Part shown: positions 34,127 through 44,077 of the stretch, in pieces
How the letters are laid out: the number at the start of each line of letters is the position of its first letter
Numbering within the stretch: position 1 is the first letter of the stretch
Source of the DNA: Janthinobacterium sp. J1-1
Lineage (GTDB): Bacteria; Pseudomonadota; Gammaproteobacteria; Burkholderiales; Burkholderiaceae_D
DNA length: 64,000 nt
Direction of reading: 5' to 3'
NCBI RefSeq assembly: GCF_030944405.1
Contig: NZ_CP132339.1
Span: 620,001-684,000 of the forward strand
Program-made: the position numbers and the translations under genes
Notes under the pieces: generated by a model
What the model saw: only the letters and a program-made list of their open reading frames with translations
Database searches by the model: none
What the model was told of the DNA's origin: nothing

Positions 34127-36019
34127 TTACTTCCCGCGCTTGCTTTCGATCGCCTCGATGCGGTCCATGATGCTGTTCATGCGTGCCACCAGCGCCTGGT
34201 ACGGTTTCGGCGTGGCCAGGTCGACCCCGGCCGCTTTCACCAGCTCATACGGATAGGCCGAGCCGCCCGAAGCGAGCATCTTCAGGTAGGCCGCCAGTGC
34301 GCCTGGTTCCTTGGCCAGGATGCGCTGCGCAAAGTCCTGCGCCGCGGCGATCGAGGTGGCGTACTGGAACACATAGAAGCCGTGGTAGAAGTGCGGCACA
34401 TACGCCCATTCCAGCGCATAGGCCGGATCGATCTTCATCACGCCCTGGGCTTCGCCGTGGTAGCGCTTGAGGATGTCGGCATAGATGGCCGTCATCTGTT
34501 CGCCCGTCAGCGCTTCGCCTTTGTCCACCTTGGCGTGGATGGCCGCCTCGAATTCGGCGAACATGGCCTGGCGGAAGAAGGTGCCGCGCAAACCCTCCAG
34601 CGCCGCGCCCAGGTACAGCAGGCGTTCGTCGTCATCCTTGGCCACGTTCAGCTGATGTTCGAGCAGCAGCGCCTCATTGGTGGTCGAGGCGATTTCCGCT
34701 ACAAAGATGCTGTACGGCGCATAGATCGACGGCTGTGCCTTGTTGGCCAGCACCGAGTGCATGGCGTGGCCCCATTCGTGGGTCAGGGTGCTGACGGCTT
34801 CGTAGTTGTCGGTGTAGTTCAGCAGCACGAACGGGTGCACGTCATACGCTTCGCCATTCATGTAGGCGCCGGCGGCCTTGCGCGGGCGCGGGTAGACATC
34901 CATCCAGCGCGCGTTGGCCGCCGCCGTCAGTGCCTTGACATAGTCCGGGCCCAGCGGCGCGGCGGAGGCCAGCATCATGCGCTTGCCTTCGGCCAGCGGG
35001 AAGGTACGGTCGCTTTTCAGCAGCGGCGCATAGATGTCGTAATAGGCCAGGTCGCTCACGCCCAGCATGCGCGCGCGCAGCTTGAAGTAGCGGTGCAGGG
35101 TCGGCAGGTTGGCGTTGGTCTGGGCGATCAGGGTCTGGTAGACGGCCGGCGGCAGGTTGTCCGAGTCCAGCGCGGCGCTTTGCGAGTCGGCATAGCGGCG
35201 TACTTTCGCGTAGGCGGCGTCGGTCTTCAGCTGGCCATACAGGGTTTCGCCAAACGTGCGCTCGTAGTCCTTCCACTTGCCGAAAAAGGCGTCGAACACC
35301 AGCTTGCGGTCGGCGCGGTTGTCGTCGCCGCGATACCTCGTATACGCCGCCTGGTCGAGCCGCACTTCCTTGCCGTTGGAAAGCTTGACGGTCGGCCACG
35401 GCACTTCCGAGTTGGCCAGGGTACGGTAGACGCTGGCGGCCGAGCCGGTTGCCAGGCCGAACTGCGCCAGCAATTGCTCGCCCGCGCCATCGAGCGTGTG
35501 CGGCGCATTGCGCAGCATGCCGGTCAGCTGGAAGCGGTACAGCTGCAAGCCCTTGTCTTTCGCCAGCAGGGCGTCGATGCGCTTGCCGCCCAAAGCGAGG
35601 ATTTCAGGCTGGATGAAAGTGGTGGCCTGCGCAAAGCTGTTGCCCAGCAGGGCCGCGCGCTGGTTCAGCTGGTTGCCCTTGCCGTCGCCCGTATCCTGGT
35701 CGTAGTACTGCGACGCATAGGAGGTCAGGCGGCCGACGCGCTTGCGCACCTCGGCATACAGGTCCAGGCAGGATTTCAGGCGGGCCGCCGAAGCGCCCAG
35801 CTGGCCGCGGCAAGAAGCCAGCTGCTTGAGCTGCGCATCGAGTTGCCTGGCGTCGGCATCAAAAGCGGCGTCATCCCGGTACAGCGCGCTCAAGTCCCAG
35901 CGGTCGGCGACTGTATCGGTCTGCGCGATGGCGGGGGCGGCGGAAAAAGCGGTGGCGAGGGCGAAACCGAGGGCCAGCAGGGTCAGGGCGGGGCGTTTGA
36001 AAGTCGTCATACTATCCAT
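34127..36019 (-). CDS. Exported M3 family oligoendopeptidase F-like metallopeptidase
   Basis: A 630-residue thimet/PepF type peptidase. An N-terminal signal peptide (FKRPALTLLALGFALATAFSAAPAIA) suggests periplasmic location, unusual compared with cytosolic PepF. The zinc site HEWGH is near residue 414 with the downstream glutamate ligand in EIASTTNEALLLEHQL. The C-terminal YHGFYVFQYATSIAAAQ is characteristic. Starts at 36019 and 36010 are both possible; both keep the signal peptide. The gene is convergent with the antiporter (12 bp apart) and shares orientation with the M20 peptidase upstream. Confidence 0.92.
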   Translation of the reverse strand: MDSMTTFKRPALTLLALGFALATAFSAAPAIAQTDTVADRWDLSALYRDDAAFDADARQLDAQLKQLASCRGQLGASAARLKSCLDLYAEVRKRVGRLTSYASQYYDQDTGDGKGNQLNQRAALLGNSFAQATTFIQPEILALGGKRIDALLAKDKGLQLYRFQLTGMLRNAPHTLDGAGEQLLAQFGLATGSAASVYRTLANSEVPWPTVKLSNGKEVRLDQAAYTRYRGDDNRADRKLVFDAFFGKWKDYERTFGETLYGQLKTDAAYAKVRRYADSQSAALDSDNLPPAVYQTLIAQTNANLPTLHRYFKLRARMLGVSDLAYYDIYAPLLKSDRTFPLAEGKRMMLASAAPLGPDYVKALTAAANARWMDVYPRPRKAAGAYMNGEAYDVHPFVLLNYTDNYEAVSTLTHEWGHAMHSVLANKAQPSIYAPYSIFVAEIASTTNEALLLEHQLNVAKDDDERLLYLGAALEGLRGTFFRQAMFAEFEAAIHAKVDKGEALTGEQMTAIYADILKRYHGEAQGVMKIDPAYALEWAYVPHFYHGFYVFQYATSIAAAQDFAQRILAKEPGALAAYLKMLASGGSAYPYELVKAAGVDLATPKPYQALVARMNSIMDRIEAIESKRGK

Positions 36020-36113
36020 TCCATATCCGGGTTCAAGAGGGCGGCATGCAGCGCGCCCACTGTACAGCAAGATGGCGCAGCGGGACAGCAGCCTGCCCCG
36101 GCGCCTGAATGGC

Positions 36114-37439
36114 TTACTTTTTGCCCAGCAGGTCGAGCAGGATCGACGTTTCCGCCGTGATCGCCGCCTTGATGGTCGGCTGGTACTCGGGTGCCCATTG
36201 CGGCGAGTGCGGGCCGGCCAATGGCTTGCCGCTGGCCTTGGCCGCCGCCAGCTTGCCTGGCTCCACCGCGCCGATATGCAGCAGCACGGCCTTGGCGCCG
36301 GCCTGGCCGTAGTTGGCGAAGTCTTCCGAGGTCATCTTGGCCGGCATTTCCACCACCTGGCTCGCACCCAGCGACTTTTGCAAGGTGCCCACCATGCGCA
36401 TGGTCAGCTCGGGATCGTTGTAGACGGCGTCCGTACCCGGGCGCACTTCCACCAGCGGTTCCTTCGGCGCGCCGGCGGCAAATGCTTCGCCTTTCACTTC
36501 ACGCGCAATGCTGGCCAGCACGCGCTTGCGCACGGCGTCCTTGAAGGTGCGCACGGTCAGCTGCATGGTGACCTGGTCGGGCACGATATTGGCCTGCGTG
36601 CCGCCGTGGATGCTGCCGACCGTGATGACGACCGGATCCATCGGATTGTTTTCGCGCGAGACCAGGGTCTGCAGCGCCAGCACGATGCGCGCGGCCATCA
36701 CCACCGGGTCGCGCGTGTCGTGCGGCGCTGCGCCGTGGCCACCCTGGCCATACACGGTAATGCTGATGGTGTCGGCGGCGGCGCGGAAGTAGCCGGCGTG
36801 GTAGCCCACTGTGCCCGATGGCAGGGTCGCTTCATCATGGAAGGACAGCGCGTAGTCCGGTTTCGGGAAGCGCGTAAACAGGCCGTCCTTCAGCATGGCG
36901 GCCGCGCCCAGCAGCGGCTCTTCCGCCGGCTGGCCGACCAGCATCAGGGTGCCGCTCCAGTGCTGGCGGTTGTCCGCCATCAGCTTGGCGCTGCCATACC
37001 AGGCCGACATATGCACATCGTGGCCGCAGGCGTGCATGACGGGCACGGTGTCGCCGGCGGCGTTCTTGGTGACCACGCTGCTGGCGAACGGCAGGCCGGT
37101 TTTTTCCAGCACCGGCAGGGCGTCGATTTCGGTACGCAGCATGACGACCGGGCCGGGGCCGTTGCGCAGGATCGCCACCACGCCGGTGCCGCCGACGCCG
37201 GTGGTGACCTCAAAGCCCAGCGCTTTCACTTTTTCGGCCAGCTTCCTGGCCGTTTCCACTTCCTGGAACGCCAGTTCGGGATGGCGGTGCAGGTCCAGGT
37301 ACAGCGCTTCGACGGCCGCAGTGTTGGCGTTGAGCTGGGCGGCGATGGCCGGCGGCAGGGCTGCGGCATGGCTTGCGCCAGTCGCGAGCAGGGCGGTGGC
37401 AAAGGCGATTTTGGTGATCTGTGCTGCAGGAAATTTCAT
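36114..37439 (-). CDS. Exported M20 family amidohydrolase
   Basis: A 441-residue metal-dependent hydrolase of the hippuricase/IAA-amino acid hydrolase group. A signal peptide ends near GASHAAA. Metal and catalytic motifs: LHRHPELAFQEVETA, RTEIDALPV, HACGHDVHMSAW, and the Glu pair in VGQPAEEPLLGA. The lid domain has GHGAAPHDTRDPVV. It removes acyl or amide groups from amino acid conjugates; substrate unknown. With the neighbouring PepF-like enzyme it forms an exported peptide-degrading pair. Confidence 0.93.
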   Translation of the reverse strand: MKFPAAQITKIAFATALLATGASHAAALPPAIAAQLNANTAAVEALYLDLHRHPELAFQEVETARKLAEKVKALGFEVTTGVGGTGVVAILRNGPGPVVMLRTEIDALPVLEKTGLPFASSVVTKNAAGDTVPVMHACGHDVHMSAWYGSAKLMADNRQHWSGTLMLVGQPAEEPLLGAAAMLKDGLFTRFPKPDYALSFHDEATLPSGTVGYHAGYFRAAADTISITVYGQGGHGAAPHDTRDPVVMAARIVLALQTLVSRENNPMDPVVITVGSIHGGTQANIVPDQVTMQLTVRTFKDAVRKRVLASIAREVKGEAFAAGAPKEPLVEVRPGTDAVYNDPELTMRMVGTLQKSLGASQVVEMPAKMTSEDFANYGQAGAKAVLLHIGAVEPGKLAAAKASGKPLAGPHSPQWAPEYQPTIKAAITAETSILLDLLGKK

Positions 37440-37569
37440 AGGTTTCTTTTGAGATGCGGACGTATGGCGCCCACTGTGAACAAGGTGTTTTTTAACTTAA
37501 CGGAAACATTTCCTAAAATCAATAAATGGGGCGGAGATATTTTGATAATGTATAATCTGCAATATAAAA

Positions 37570-37585
37570 AATTCCATATGGAATT
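37570..37585. promoter_or_regulatory. 16-bp palindrome in AT-rich region before the chemoreceptor gene
   Basis: AATTCCATATGGAATT is a perfect dyad 37 bp before the start of the chemoreceptor gene, just downstream of a consensus TATAAT (37551-37556). It shares the TTCC-N4-GGAA form with the palindrome at 24225-24246. It could be an operator of the chemoreceptor gene or of the divergent peptidase gene. Confidence 0.45.
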
Positions 37586-37621
37586 AAAAATATCCCTATT
37601 GCACTAATTTAGAGAAAAGAC

Positions 37622-39322
37622 ATGATGAGTTTTATCGCAAATATCAAGATCGGCAAACGGTTGGGCATCGGCTTCATGCTGATCCTGGCCATGACCGTGG
37701 TGATCGCCACCGTGGGCATCTGGCGCTTGAATGAAGTGGCCACCTCGACCCGCGCCATGATGGCCGAACCGCTGACCAAGGAGCGCTTGATTACCGACTG
37801 GTACGGCCTGAACTTCGCATCGATCCGCCGCACCGCCGCCATCGTCAAGAGCAGCGACCCTGCGCTGGGACCGTACTTCAAGGAAGACTCGGCCGCCTCC
37901 GTCAAGCGCGCCGCGGAACTGTTGAAACAGATCGAACCGCTGATTTCGGGCGAGCAGGAAAAAGCCCTGTTCGCGAAAATCCTCTAACAGCGCAAGCTGT
38001 ACAGCGCCTCGCGCGACGGCGCCGTCAAGGCCAAGGCCGACGGTGATGTCGAGGGGGCGGCAAAAATTCTCGACGGCTCGTTTACGCCGGCGGCCAAGGT
38101 CTACCAGGACCTGCTGCAGGAACTGGTGACCCTGCAGCGCGTCAGCATCGACGCCACCGCCAAACAGATCGACGCCTCGGCCGTGCAGGACACTCGCATC
38201 ATCCGCTCGTTGACGCTGTTTGCGGTGGGCTTCGGCATCCTGTGCTCATGGCTGCTGACGACCGGCATCACGCGCCCGCTGCGCCAGGCGCTGGCGCTGG
38301 CCGAAACCGTGGCCGCCGGCGACCTCACGCACAGCGTCGCCACCACTGCGAAAGATGAAATGGGCGCGCTGCTGACGGCCCTGGGCAATATGAACAACAA
38401 CCTGGTGGGCATCGTCAGCCAGGTACGCAGCGGCACCGACAGCATCGCCACCGCATCGAGCGAAATCGCGGCCGGCAACCTGGACCTGTCGTCGCGTACC
38501 GAGCAGCAGGCCGGCTCGCTGGAAGAAACGGCCTCGTCGATGGAAGAACTGACCGGCACCGTCAAGCAGAACGCCGACAATGCGCGCCAGGCCAACCAGC
38601 TGGCCATCACGGCGGCCGGCATCGCCAGCCGTGGCGGCTCGGTGGTGGCCGAAGTGGTGGCCACCATGGGCTCCATCAATGCCTCGTCGCGCAAGATCGT
38701 CGACATCATCAGCGTCATTGACGGCATCGCTTTTCAAACCAATATCCTGGCGCTGAACGCGGCGGTGGAAGCGGCGCGCGCCGGCGAGCAGGGCCGCGGC
38801 TTTGCGGTGGTGGCCGGTGAAGTGCGCAATCTGGCCCAAAGATCCGCCAGCGCGGCCAGGGAGATCAAGGGCCTGATCGACGACTCGGTCAGCAAGGTGG
38901 ATATCGGCGCGAAACTGGTCGACCAGGCCGGCGCGACCATGGATGAAGTGGTGGCCAGCGTCAGGCGCGTGACCGACATCATCGGCGAAATCTCCAGCGC
39001 CAGCACCGAGCAGACACACGGCATCGAGCAGGTCAACCAGGCGATCGCGCAAATGGATCATGTGACCCAGCAAAATGCGGCCCTGGTGGAAGAAGCGGCG
39101 GCCGCCGCCGGCTCGCTGCAGGATCAGGCCCATGGCCTGGCGCAGGTGGTCAGCGTCTTCAAGCTGCGCGAACAGGCGGGCTTGCTGCGCCGTCCGGCAG
39201 CGGCCGCCACGGTACGCGCGGCGGCGCCGGCAGCCCGTGCGGCCGCCCGCAGCACGGCGGTATCGCCAAAAAAATTGCCAGCGGCGAAAGCGCTGGCAAA
39301 TGATGACTGGGAAGAGTTTTAA
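37622..39322 (+). pseudogene. Methyl-accepting chemotaxis protein interrupted by an in-frame stop
   Basis: The frame runs 567 codons but is stopped by TAA at 37985-37987; the same frame resumes directly (KIL, stop, [10 protein letters not shown]) and stays open to 39322. The first 121 residues hold the first membrane helix and half of the periplasmic four-helix domain (4HB_MCP); beyond the stop come the rest, the second helix ([16 protein letters not shown]), the HAMP domain and the complete signalling domain with [20 protein letters not shown]. The ancestral codon was probably GAA or similar (single base change). Restart at GTG 38126 would yield a fragment with one membrane helix plus HAMP and signalling domain. 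Either a pseudogene, a readthrough case, or a sequencing error. Confidence 0.9.
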
Positions 39323-39331
39323 GCAGTCAGT

Positions 39332-39358
39332 GCGGCGCCATCGCAATGGTGGCGCCGC
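39332..39358. terminator. Strong hairpin between convergent chemoreceptor and ttcA genes
   Basis: GCGGCGCCATC (39332-39342) pairs with GGTGGCGCCGC (39348-39358) over 11 bp including one G-U pair. It lies between two convergent stop codons and may terminate both, though neither side has a good T-run. Confidence 0.55.
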
Positions 39359-39364
39359 CAGGCC

Positions 39365-40327
39365 TTACACCGCTTGTAACGGTATCGTCGCGCCAAACGT
39401 GGTCGGCGTCGAACACGGTTCTTCATCGAACGCGATATCGCCCATCGGATTGGCCAGGCCGTCCGCTTTCAGGTCGGTAAAGCCGAACAGCTTGCCGTCC
39501 ATCAGGTGCGACGGCGCCACGTTCGACATGGCCGAGAAGATGCTTTCCACGCGGCCCGGGAATTTCTTGTCCCAGTCGCGCATCATGGCCTTGATCTGCT
39601 TGCGCTGCAGGTTTTCCTGCGAGCCGCACAGGTCGCATGGAATGATGGGGAAACCCTTCACTTCGGCATAGCGCTCGGTGTCTTCTTCCTTTACATAGGC
39701 CATCGGACGGATCACCATGTGCTTGCCGTCGTCGGACACCAGCTTGGCCGGCATGCCTTTCAGTTTTCCGCCGAAGAACATATTCAGGAAAAAAGTTTCC
39801 AGGATATCGTCGCGGTGGTGGCCCAGCGCGATCTTGGTCGCGCCCAGTTCGTCGGCCACACGGTACAGGATGCCGCGGCGCAGGCGCGAGCACAGCGAGC
39901 AGGTGGTCTTGCCTTCCGGGATCAGCCGCTTGACGATGCTGTAGGTATCCTGGTTTTCAATATGGAAGGCCACGCCCAGTTCCGTCAGGTACGCTGGCAA
40001 AATTTCTGGCGGGAAGTTCGGCTGCTTCTGGTCCAGGTTGACCACCACGATATCGAAGTGGATCGGTGCCCGTTCGCGCAGGGTCATCAGGATGTCGAGC
40101 AGGGCGTAGCTGTCTTTGCCGCCGGACAGGCACACCATCACCTTGTCGCCTTCTTCGATCATGTTGAAGTCGCCGATCGCCTGCCCCACCAGACGGCACA
40201 GGCGCTTGTGCAGCTTGTTGTTTTCCAGGGCGATCTTTTCCGCCTTCTTGCGCGCCAGTTTCTGCGCTTCGATATTGGCCGGGATTTCCACCGCCGTCGT
40301 CGTCACTTCCATGATTGCCTCGCTCAT
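39365..40327 (-). CDS. ttcA: tRNA 2-thiocytidine(32) synthetase TtcA
   Basis: TtcA thiolates cytidine 32 of certain tRNAs using ATP and a 4Fe-4S cluster. The 320-residue protein shows the PP-loop [16 protein letters not shown], the cysteine pair [23 protein letters not shown], and the second cysteine motif IPCDLCGSQ. The ATG (40325-40327) overlaps the folB stop, so the two form a coupled operon. The C-terminus has a 40-residue tail beyond the core. Confident assignment. Confidence 0.96.
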   Translation of the reverse strand: MSEAIMEVTTTAVEIPANIEAQKLARKKAEKIALENNKLHKRLCRLVGQAIGDFNMIEEGDKVMVCLSGGKDSYALLDILMTLRERAPIHFDIVVVNLDQKQPNFPPEILPAYLTELGVAFHIENQDTYSIVKRLIPEGKTTCSLCSRLRRGILYRVADELGATKIALGHHRDDILETFFLNMFFGGKLKGMPAKLVSDDGKHMVIRPMAYVKEEDTERYAEVKGFPIIPCDLCGSQENLQRKQIKAMMRDWDKKFPGRVESIFSAMSNVAPSHLMDGKLFGFTDLKADGLANPMGDIAFDEEPCSTPTTFGATIPLQAV

Positions 40328-40722
40328 GCCGCATCCTTGATCTGGAATACTTCCACGCCCACGCCTTCGCAGTCGGGGTAGACGTCCGGTTTCATCGACG
40401 ACACGCGTGCGGCGCGCACGCGCGGGTGCGCCAGCATGGCGGCCAGCACGTCGTCGACCAGGGTTTCCTGCAGCTGCACATGGCCTTGCGCCATGCGTTT
40501 GGCGATGGTGTCGCGCATGAAGTCATAGTCGACCACTTCGTCCAATTGATCGTCTTTCGGCGTCGACTGAGCCAGCGGGATATACAGGTCGACATTGATC
40601 AGCACGCGCTGCTCGCCCTTTTTCTCGAAGTCGTAGACGCCGATATTGATCAGCACTTCGTAATTGCGCAGGAACAGGCGCCGGCAATCGGCCAGGCGGG
40701 GGTGGTACAGGGCGGAGGACAT
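40324..40722 (-). CDS. folB: Dihydroneopterin aldolase family protein
   Basis: A 132-residue protein of the FolB tunnel fold, which converts 7,8-dihydroneopterin to hydroxymethyl-dihydropterin and glycolaldehyde in folate synthesis. [26 protein letters not shown] is the signature including the active-site Glu, and [11 protein letters not shown] follows. The conserved Lys appears in [17 protein letters not shown]. It lies between the SDR gene (61 bp upstream on the same strand) and ttcA. Confidence 0.92.
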   Translation of the reverse strand: MSSALYHPRLADCRRLFLRNYEVLINIGVYDFEKKGEQRVLINVDLYIPLAQSTPKDDQLDEVVDYDFMRDTIAKRMAQGHVQLQETLVDDVLAAMLAHPRVRAARVSSMKPDVYPDCEGVGVEVFQIKDAA

Positions 40723-40783
40723 GGTTTTACCTTTTCGTATTGCTGGATATTGAGAGTAGAGGAGTGTTCGGTGCGGCTGCTGA

Positions 40784-41572
40784 TTATTTGGCCAGGAACA
40801 TGACGTCGCGCGGCAAGCCGATCAGGTGCTGGCCGCCATCGACCAGCAGGGTGGTGCCGGTCAGCGCGCGCGCGCCGGCCACGTAGCAGACGGCATCGGC
40901 CACGTCCTGCGGCGTGCTGGAGCGCCCCAGCGGGGTGTTTTCATGCGCCTTGACGAAGTTCGCTACGCTTTGATCGCCGGACACCATGGTGATGCCGGGG
41001 GCGATGCCGACCACGCGCACTTTCGGCGCCAGCGCCTGGGCCAGCATGGTGGTCGCCGACAGCAGCGCGGCCTTGGACAAGGTGTATGACAAAAAATCAG
41101 GATTGAGATTGTACAGTTTTTGGTCCAGCAAGTTGATCACCACGGCTTGCCCGCCTGCCGGCGTGGCCTGGTACAGCGCCTGCGCCAGCAGTACGGGCGC
41201 GGCCAGGTTGGCGTGCATGTGGGCGTCGAGCGCGGTGAACGAAAAATCGCCGGCATTGTCGTATTCAAACAACGAAGCGTTATTTACCACGCAAGTAATG
41301 CGGCCCAGCCGCTCCTGCGCCTGCGGCAATAATTGGCGTACCTGCGCCTCCTGCGCCAGTTCGCACTGGAAGGCATGGGCGCGCCGGCCCAAAGCGAGCA
41401 GTTCGTCGACCAGGCTCAGGGCGTCGTCGCGCGAATCGCGGTAGTGTACGGCGATATCCCAGCCGTCGCGCGCCAGGCCCAGCGCGATGGCGCGGCCGAG
41501 GCGGCGCGCCGCGCCCGTGACCAGGGCGACCCGGGGTGTGCTGCCTGTTGTATCTGTCGAAGTGTGATTCAT
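40784..41572 (-). CDS. Short-chain dehydrogenase, pteridine reductase (FolM-like)
   Basis: A 262-residue NADPH-dependent reductase. The cofactor loop reads TGAARRLGRAIA, where the RR pair is typical of PTR1/FolM pteridine reductases, followed by VNNAS, and the catalytic Tyr and Lys are in YTLSKAALL (Y-x-x-x-K). Adjacent folB supports a role in reducing dihydropterins or dihydrofolate. The conserved end LTGTTLLVDGGQHL is normal for SDRs. It diverges from the methyltransferase gene with 76 bp between the starts. Confidence 0.92.
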   Translation of the reverse strand: MNHTSTDTTGSTPRVALVTGAARRLGRAIALGLARDGWDIAVHYRDSRDDALSLVDELLALGRRAHAFQCELAQEAQVRQLLPQAQERLGRITCVVNNASLFEYDNAGDFSFTALDAHMHANLAAPVLLAQALYQATPAGGQAVVINLLDQKLYNLNPDFLSYTLSKAALLSATTMLAQALAPKVRVVGIAPGITMVSGDQSVANFVKAHENTPLGRSSTPQDVADAVCYVAGARALTGTTLLVDGGQHLIGLPRDVMFLAK

Positions 41573-41648
41573 GTACTTTATGCGTGTGATGATGGAGGCG
41601 GCGGGCCACTACTGGCGGCATGCGCCGCCGATTCGCTACAATGCGGGA

Positions 41649-42800
41649 ATGTCCCTACCCGAACCCGATAGCGACGCGCTGGCCGCGTCCCATGCCTTGC
41701 AGCACCTGATCGCCGCCGAGATCGCGCGGCACGATGGCGCCATTCCCTTTGCCCGTTTCATGGAGCTGGCGCTGTATGCGCCCGATCTTGGCTATTACAG
41801 CGGCGGCGCCGCCAAGCTGGGCGAACATGGCGATTTTACAACCGCACCGGAAATTTCGCCGCTGTTCGGCGCCACCCTGGCCCATGTGGCAGCCGCTATT
41901 ATGGCGCAAACGGCCCCCCGCATCCTGGAATTCGGGGCCGGCACCGGCAAGCTGGCGTTCGATATCCTGACCGAGGCGGCCAGCGCCGGCATCCATATAG
42001 AGCAATATGCGATCGTCGAATTGTCGGGCGAATTGCGCGCGCGACAGGAAGCCGCCCTGGCCGGATTTGCGCAGGTGGTGTGGCTGGACGGCTTTCCCGA
42101 CAGCTTTGAAGGCGCCGTGTTCGGCAATGAAGTGCTCGACGCCATGCCCGTCAGCCTGATCAGCAAGACCCCCAGCGGCTGGTGCGAGCTCGATGTCGGC
42201 ATCGCCGATGGCAGGTTTGTGTATGTCGAGCGCGCCGCCGGCGGCGAGGTGGCGGCGCAGATCGCCGCGCAGGTGCCCGACGCCGACCAGTTGCCGGTCG
42301 GCTATGTGACGGAAATCCACGGCGTGGCCTGCGGCTTCATGCGCTCGCTGGCGCGCATGCTGACGGCGGGCCGCGGCGGCGCGGCGGTTCTGTTCGACTA
42401 TGGTTTTCCGGCCCACGAGTATTACCTGGGCCTGCGCGCCACCGGCACCCTGATGTGCCATTACCGCCACCATGCGCATGCCGACCCGTTTTATTTGCCC
42501 GGCCTGCAGGACATCACGGCCCATGTCGACTTCACCGCCATGGCGCTGGCCGCCCAGGAGGCGGGGCTGGAGGTGCTGGCTTACATGAACCAGGCCAGTT
42601 TCCTGCTGGGCGCCGGCATCGGCGACCTGCTGATGCGCAGCGACCCGGAACAGGCGAAAACCTTTTTGCCGCAATCGATCGCGCTGCAAAAGCTGGTCTC
42701 GCCGGCCGAAATGGGCGAATTGTTCAAGGTACTGGCGGTGGGCCATGGCGTGACATTGCCGGACGCCCTGTTGTCGGCGGACCGCAGCCACCGCCTGTGA
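41649..42800 (+). CDS. SAM-dependent methyltransferase, MidA/NDUFAF7 family
   Basis: A 383-residue member of the MidA family (DUF185). The human member NDUFAF7 methylates an arginine of a complex I subunit. Motifs include RFMELALYAPDLGYYSG, GDFTTAPEISPLFG, ILEFGAGTGKLAFDIL (SAM loop), GNEVLDAMPV, and FDYGFPAHEYY. ATG 41649 gives the family start. TACAAT lies at 41637-41642, only six bases upstream of the ATG, so the transcript may be leaderless; the in-frame start at 41571 would only add an unlikely N-terminus. Confidence 0.9.
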   Translation: MSLPEPDSDALAASHALQHLIAAEIARHDGAIPFARFMELALYAPDLGYYSGGAAKLGEHGDFTTAPEISPLFGATLAHVAAAIMAQTAPRILEFGAGTGKLAFDILTEAASAGIHIEQYAIVELSGELRARQEAALAGFAQVVWLDGFPDSFEGAVFGNEVLDAMPVSLISKTPSGWCELDVGIADGRFVYVERAAGGEVAAQIAAQVPDADQLPVGYVTEIHGVACGFMRSLARMLTAGRGGAAVLFDYGFPAHEYYLGLRATGTLMCHYRHHAHADPFYLPGLQDITAHVDFTAMALAAQEAGLEVLAYMNQASFLLGAGIGDLLMRSDPEQAKTFLPQSIALQKLVSPAEMGELFKVLAVGHGVTLPDALLSADRSHRL

Positions 42801-42935
42801 TCAAGTGTCGCGTGGCCGGCCGTGTATTTTCGCCGCCGGCCATGGTTCATCTTGTCAAATCGTATATGATGATCGATACCGCCTGGCTGCAGCTGGCAAA
42901 CACCCGTCGCCGCGTACGGATTTCAAGATAGAACG

Positions 42936-44012
42936 ATGGGAAAGATACATACACACTATGACAACCTGAAAGTGGCGCGCCTGGCGCCGCAGGAAGTCAT
43001 ACGTGCCGCGTACAAGGCCCTGAGCCAGAAATACCATCCCGACAAGAATCCCGGCGACGAAAAGGCGGCCCGCATCATGGCCATCCTCAACAGCGCCTAC
43101 GGCACCCTGTCCGACCCGCTGCGCCGCAAGGAGCACGACGAGTGGATCGCCGCCGAGGAATGGGAAATCGAATGGCTGGAAAGCACCCACCGGGAAGAAG
43201 GCAAGGAAGAGGGAAAACGCAAGGACGGCCGCGCGCATGCGCCCCAGCAGGAGCATGGCTGGGCGCAGGACGTGCCGCCGTCCAGGCCCAGGCGGCCGGC
43301 CGTGCCGCTATGGCGCAACTGGCGCTGGTGGCTGAGCCTGGTTGTCTGCCTGCTGCTGGGCTGGCTAAGTGCCCTGCTGGTGCAGGGTAGCGCGCCCGAG
43401 GTGCCGGCCGCGCTGGCCTCGGCCTGGAATGGCCTGGCGCGCGATGGCGTCAAGCCGGATGCCGCCGCCGGTCACGATCCGGGTGCCAAGCCGGAGGCCA
43501 AGGCGGAGCCCGTGGCCATCGACAGCTGGGCGGTGGGCAAGCCCTATGCGCCCGAACCGGCCCAGCCGAAGATGCCGGAAATCAAAGTACTGGCCGTGTC
43601 GCAGCTGATCCTGAAGGCGGGCCTGCCCGCCTGCGATGGCGGCGCGCAGGCGCTGGTGGCGCCGAATGGCGAGCCGTGGCCGCTGCAGTCCGGCTATGTG
43701 AGCGGCTTTGCCATCAGCAACAAGGGCGAGGACCTGTCCATCACCCTGGACAACAGCGCCAATGCCACGCCGGTGTTCGTCAAGCTGTTCGACCTGGAAC
43801 GGCGCGCCAATGTGCGCTATCTGTACCTGCTGGCGCATGACAAGCTGACCGTCGAGCAACTGGCGAGCGGCAAGTACGAGGTGCGCTACCAGGCGGTCGA
43901 GCCGGGCAGCGAAGGATGTGGCGGCAAAAGCAGCGACAGCGTGGTCACGCCGCCGGCCAGCCCGCCACGGGCGCAGGAAGAGACGCAGAATCCTGTTGTA
44001 AGCAGCATCTAA
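42936..44012 (+). CDS. DnaJ domain membrane protein
   Basis: A 358-residue protein. Residues 1-70 are a J domain (HYDNLKVARLAPQEVIRAAYKALSQKYHPDKNPG with the HPD motif) that would stimulate a DnaK-type chaperone. A single membrane helix (about 127-150, WWLSLVVCLLLGWLSALLV) follows a basic linker, and the rest, from about 150, lies outside the membrane and contains a DUF-like beta region. The topology (cytosolic J domain, anchor, periplasmic domain) is seen in other betaproteobacterial J proteins of unknown target. Confidence 0.88.
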   Translation: MGKIHTHYDNLKVARLAPQEVIRAAYKALSQKYHPDKNPGDEKAARIMAILNSAYGTLSDPLRRKEHDEWIAAEEWEIEWLESTHREEGKEEGKRKDGRAHAPQQEHGWAQDVPPSRPRRPAVPLWRNWRWWLSLVVCLLLGWLSALLVQGSAPEVPAALASAWNGLARDGVKPDAAAGHDPGAKPEAKAEPVAIDSWAVGKPYAPEPAQPKMPEIKVLAVSQLILKAGLPACDGGAQALVAPNGEPWPLQSGYVSGFAISNKGEDLSITLDNSANATPVFVKLFDLERRANVRYLYLLAHDKLTVEQLASGKYEVRYQAVEPGSEGCGGKSSDSVVTPPASPPRAQEETQNPVVSSI

Positions 44013-44077
44013 TCTGATTATCCTTGACAGGCATCAAGCAGCGGCGTTTCTTGCGTATTTAATCCTTAGGAGTATCC

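Noticed and set aside
38126..39322. Independent chemoreceptor gene starting at GTG 38126
   Set aside because: It is in the same frame as the upstream fragment and lacks the first membrane helix, so a single interrupted gene explains it better.
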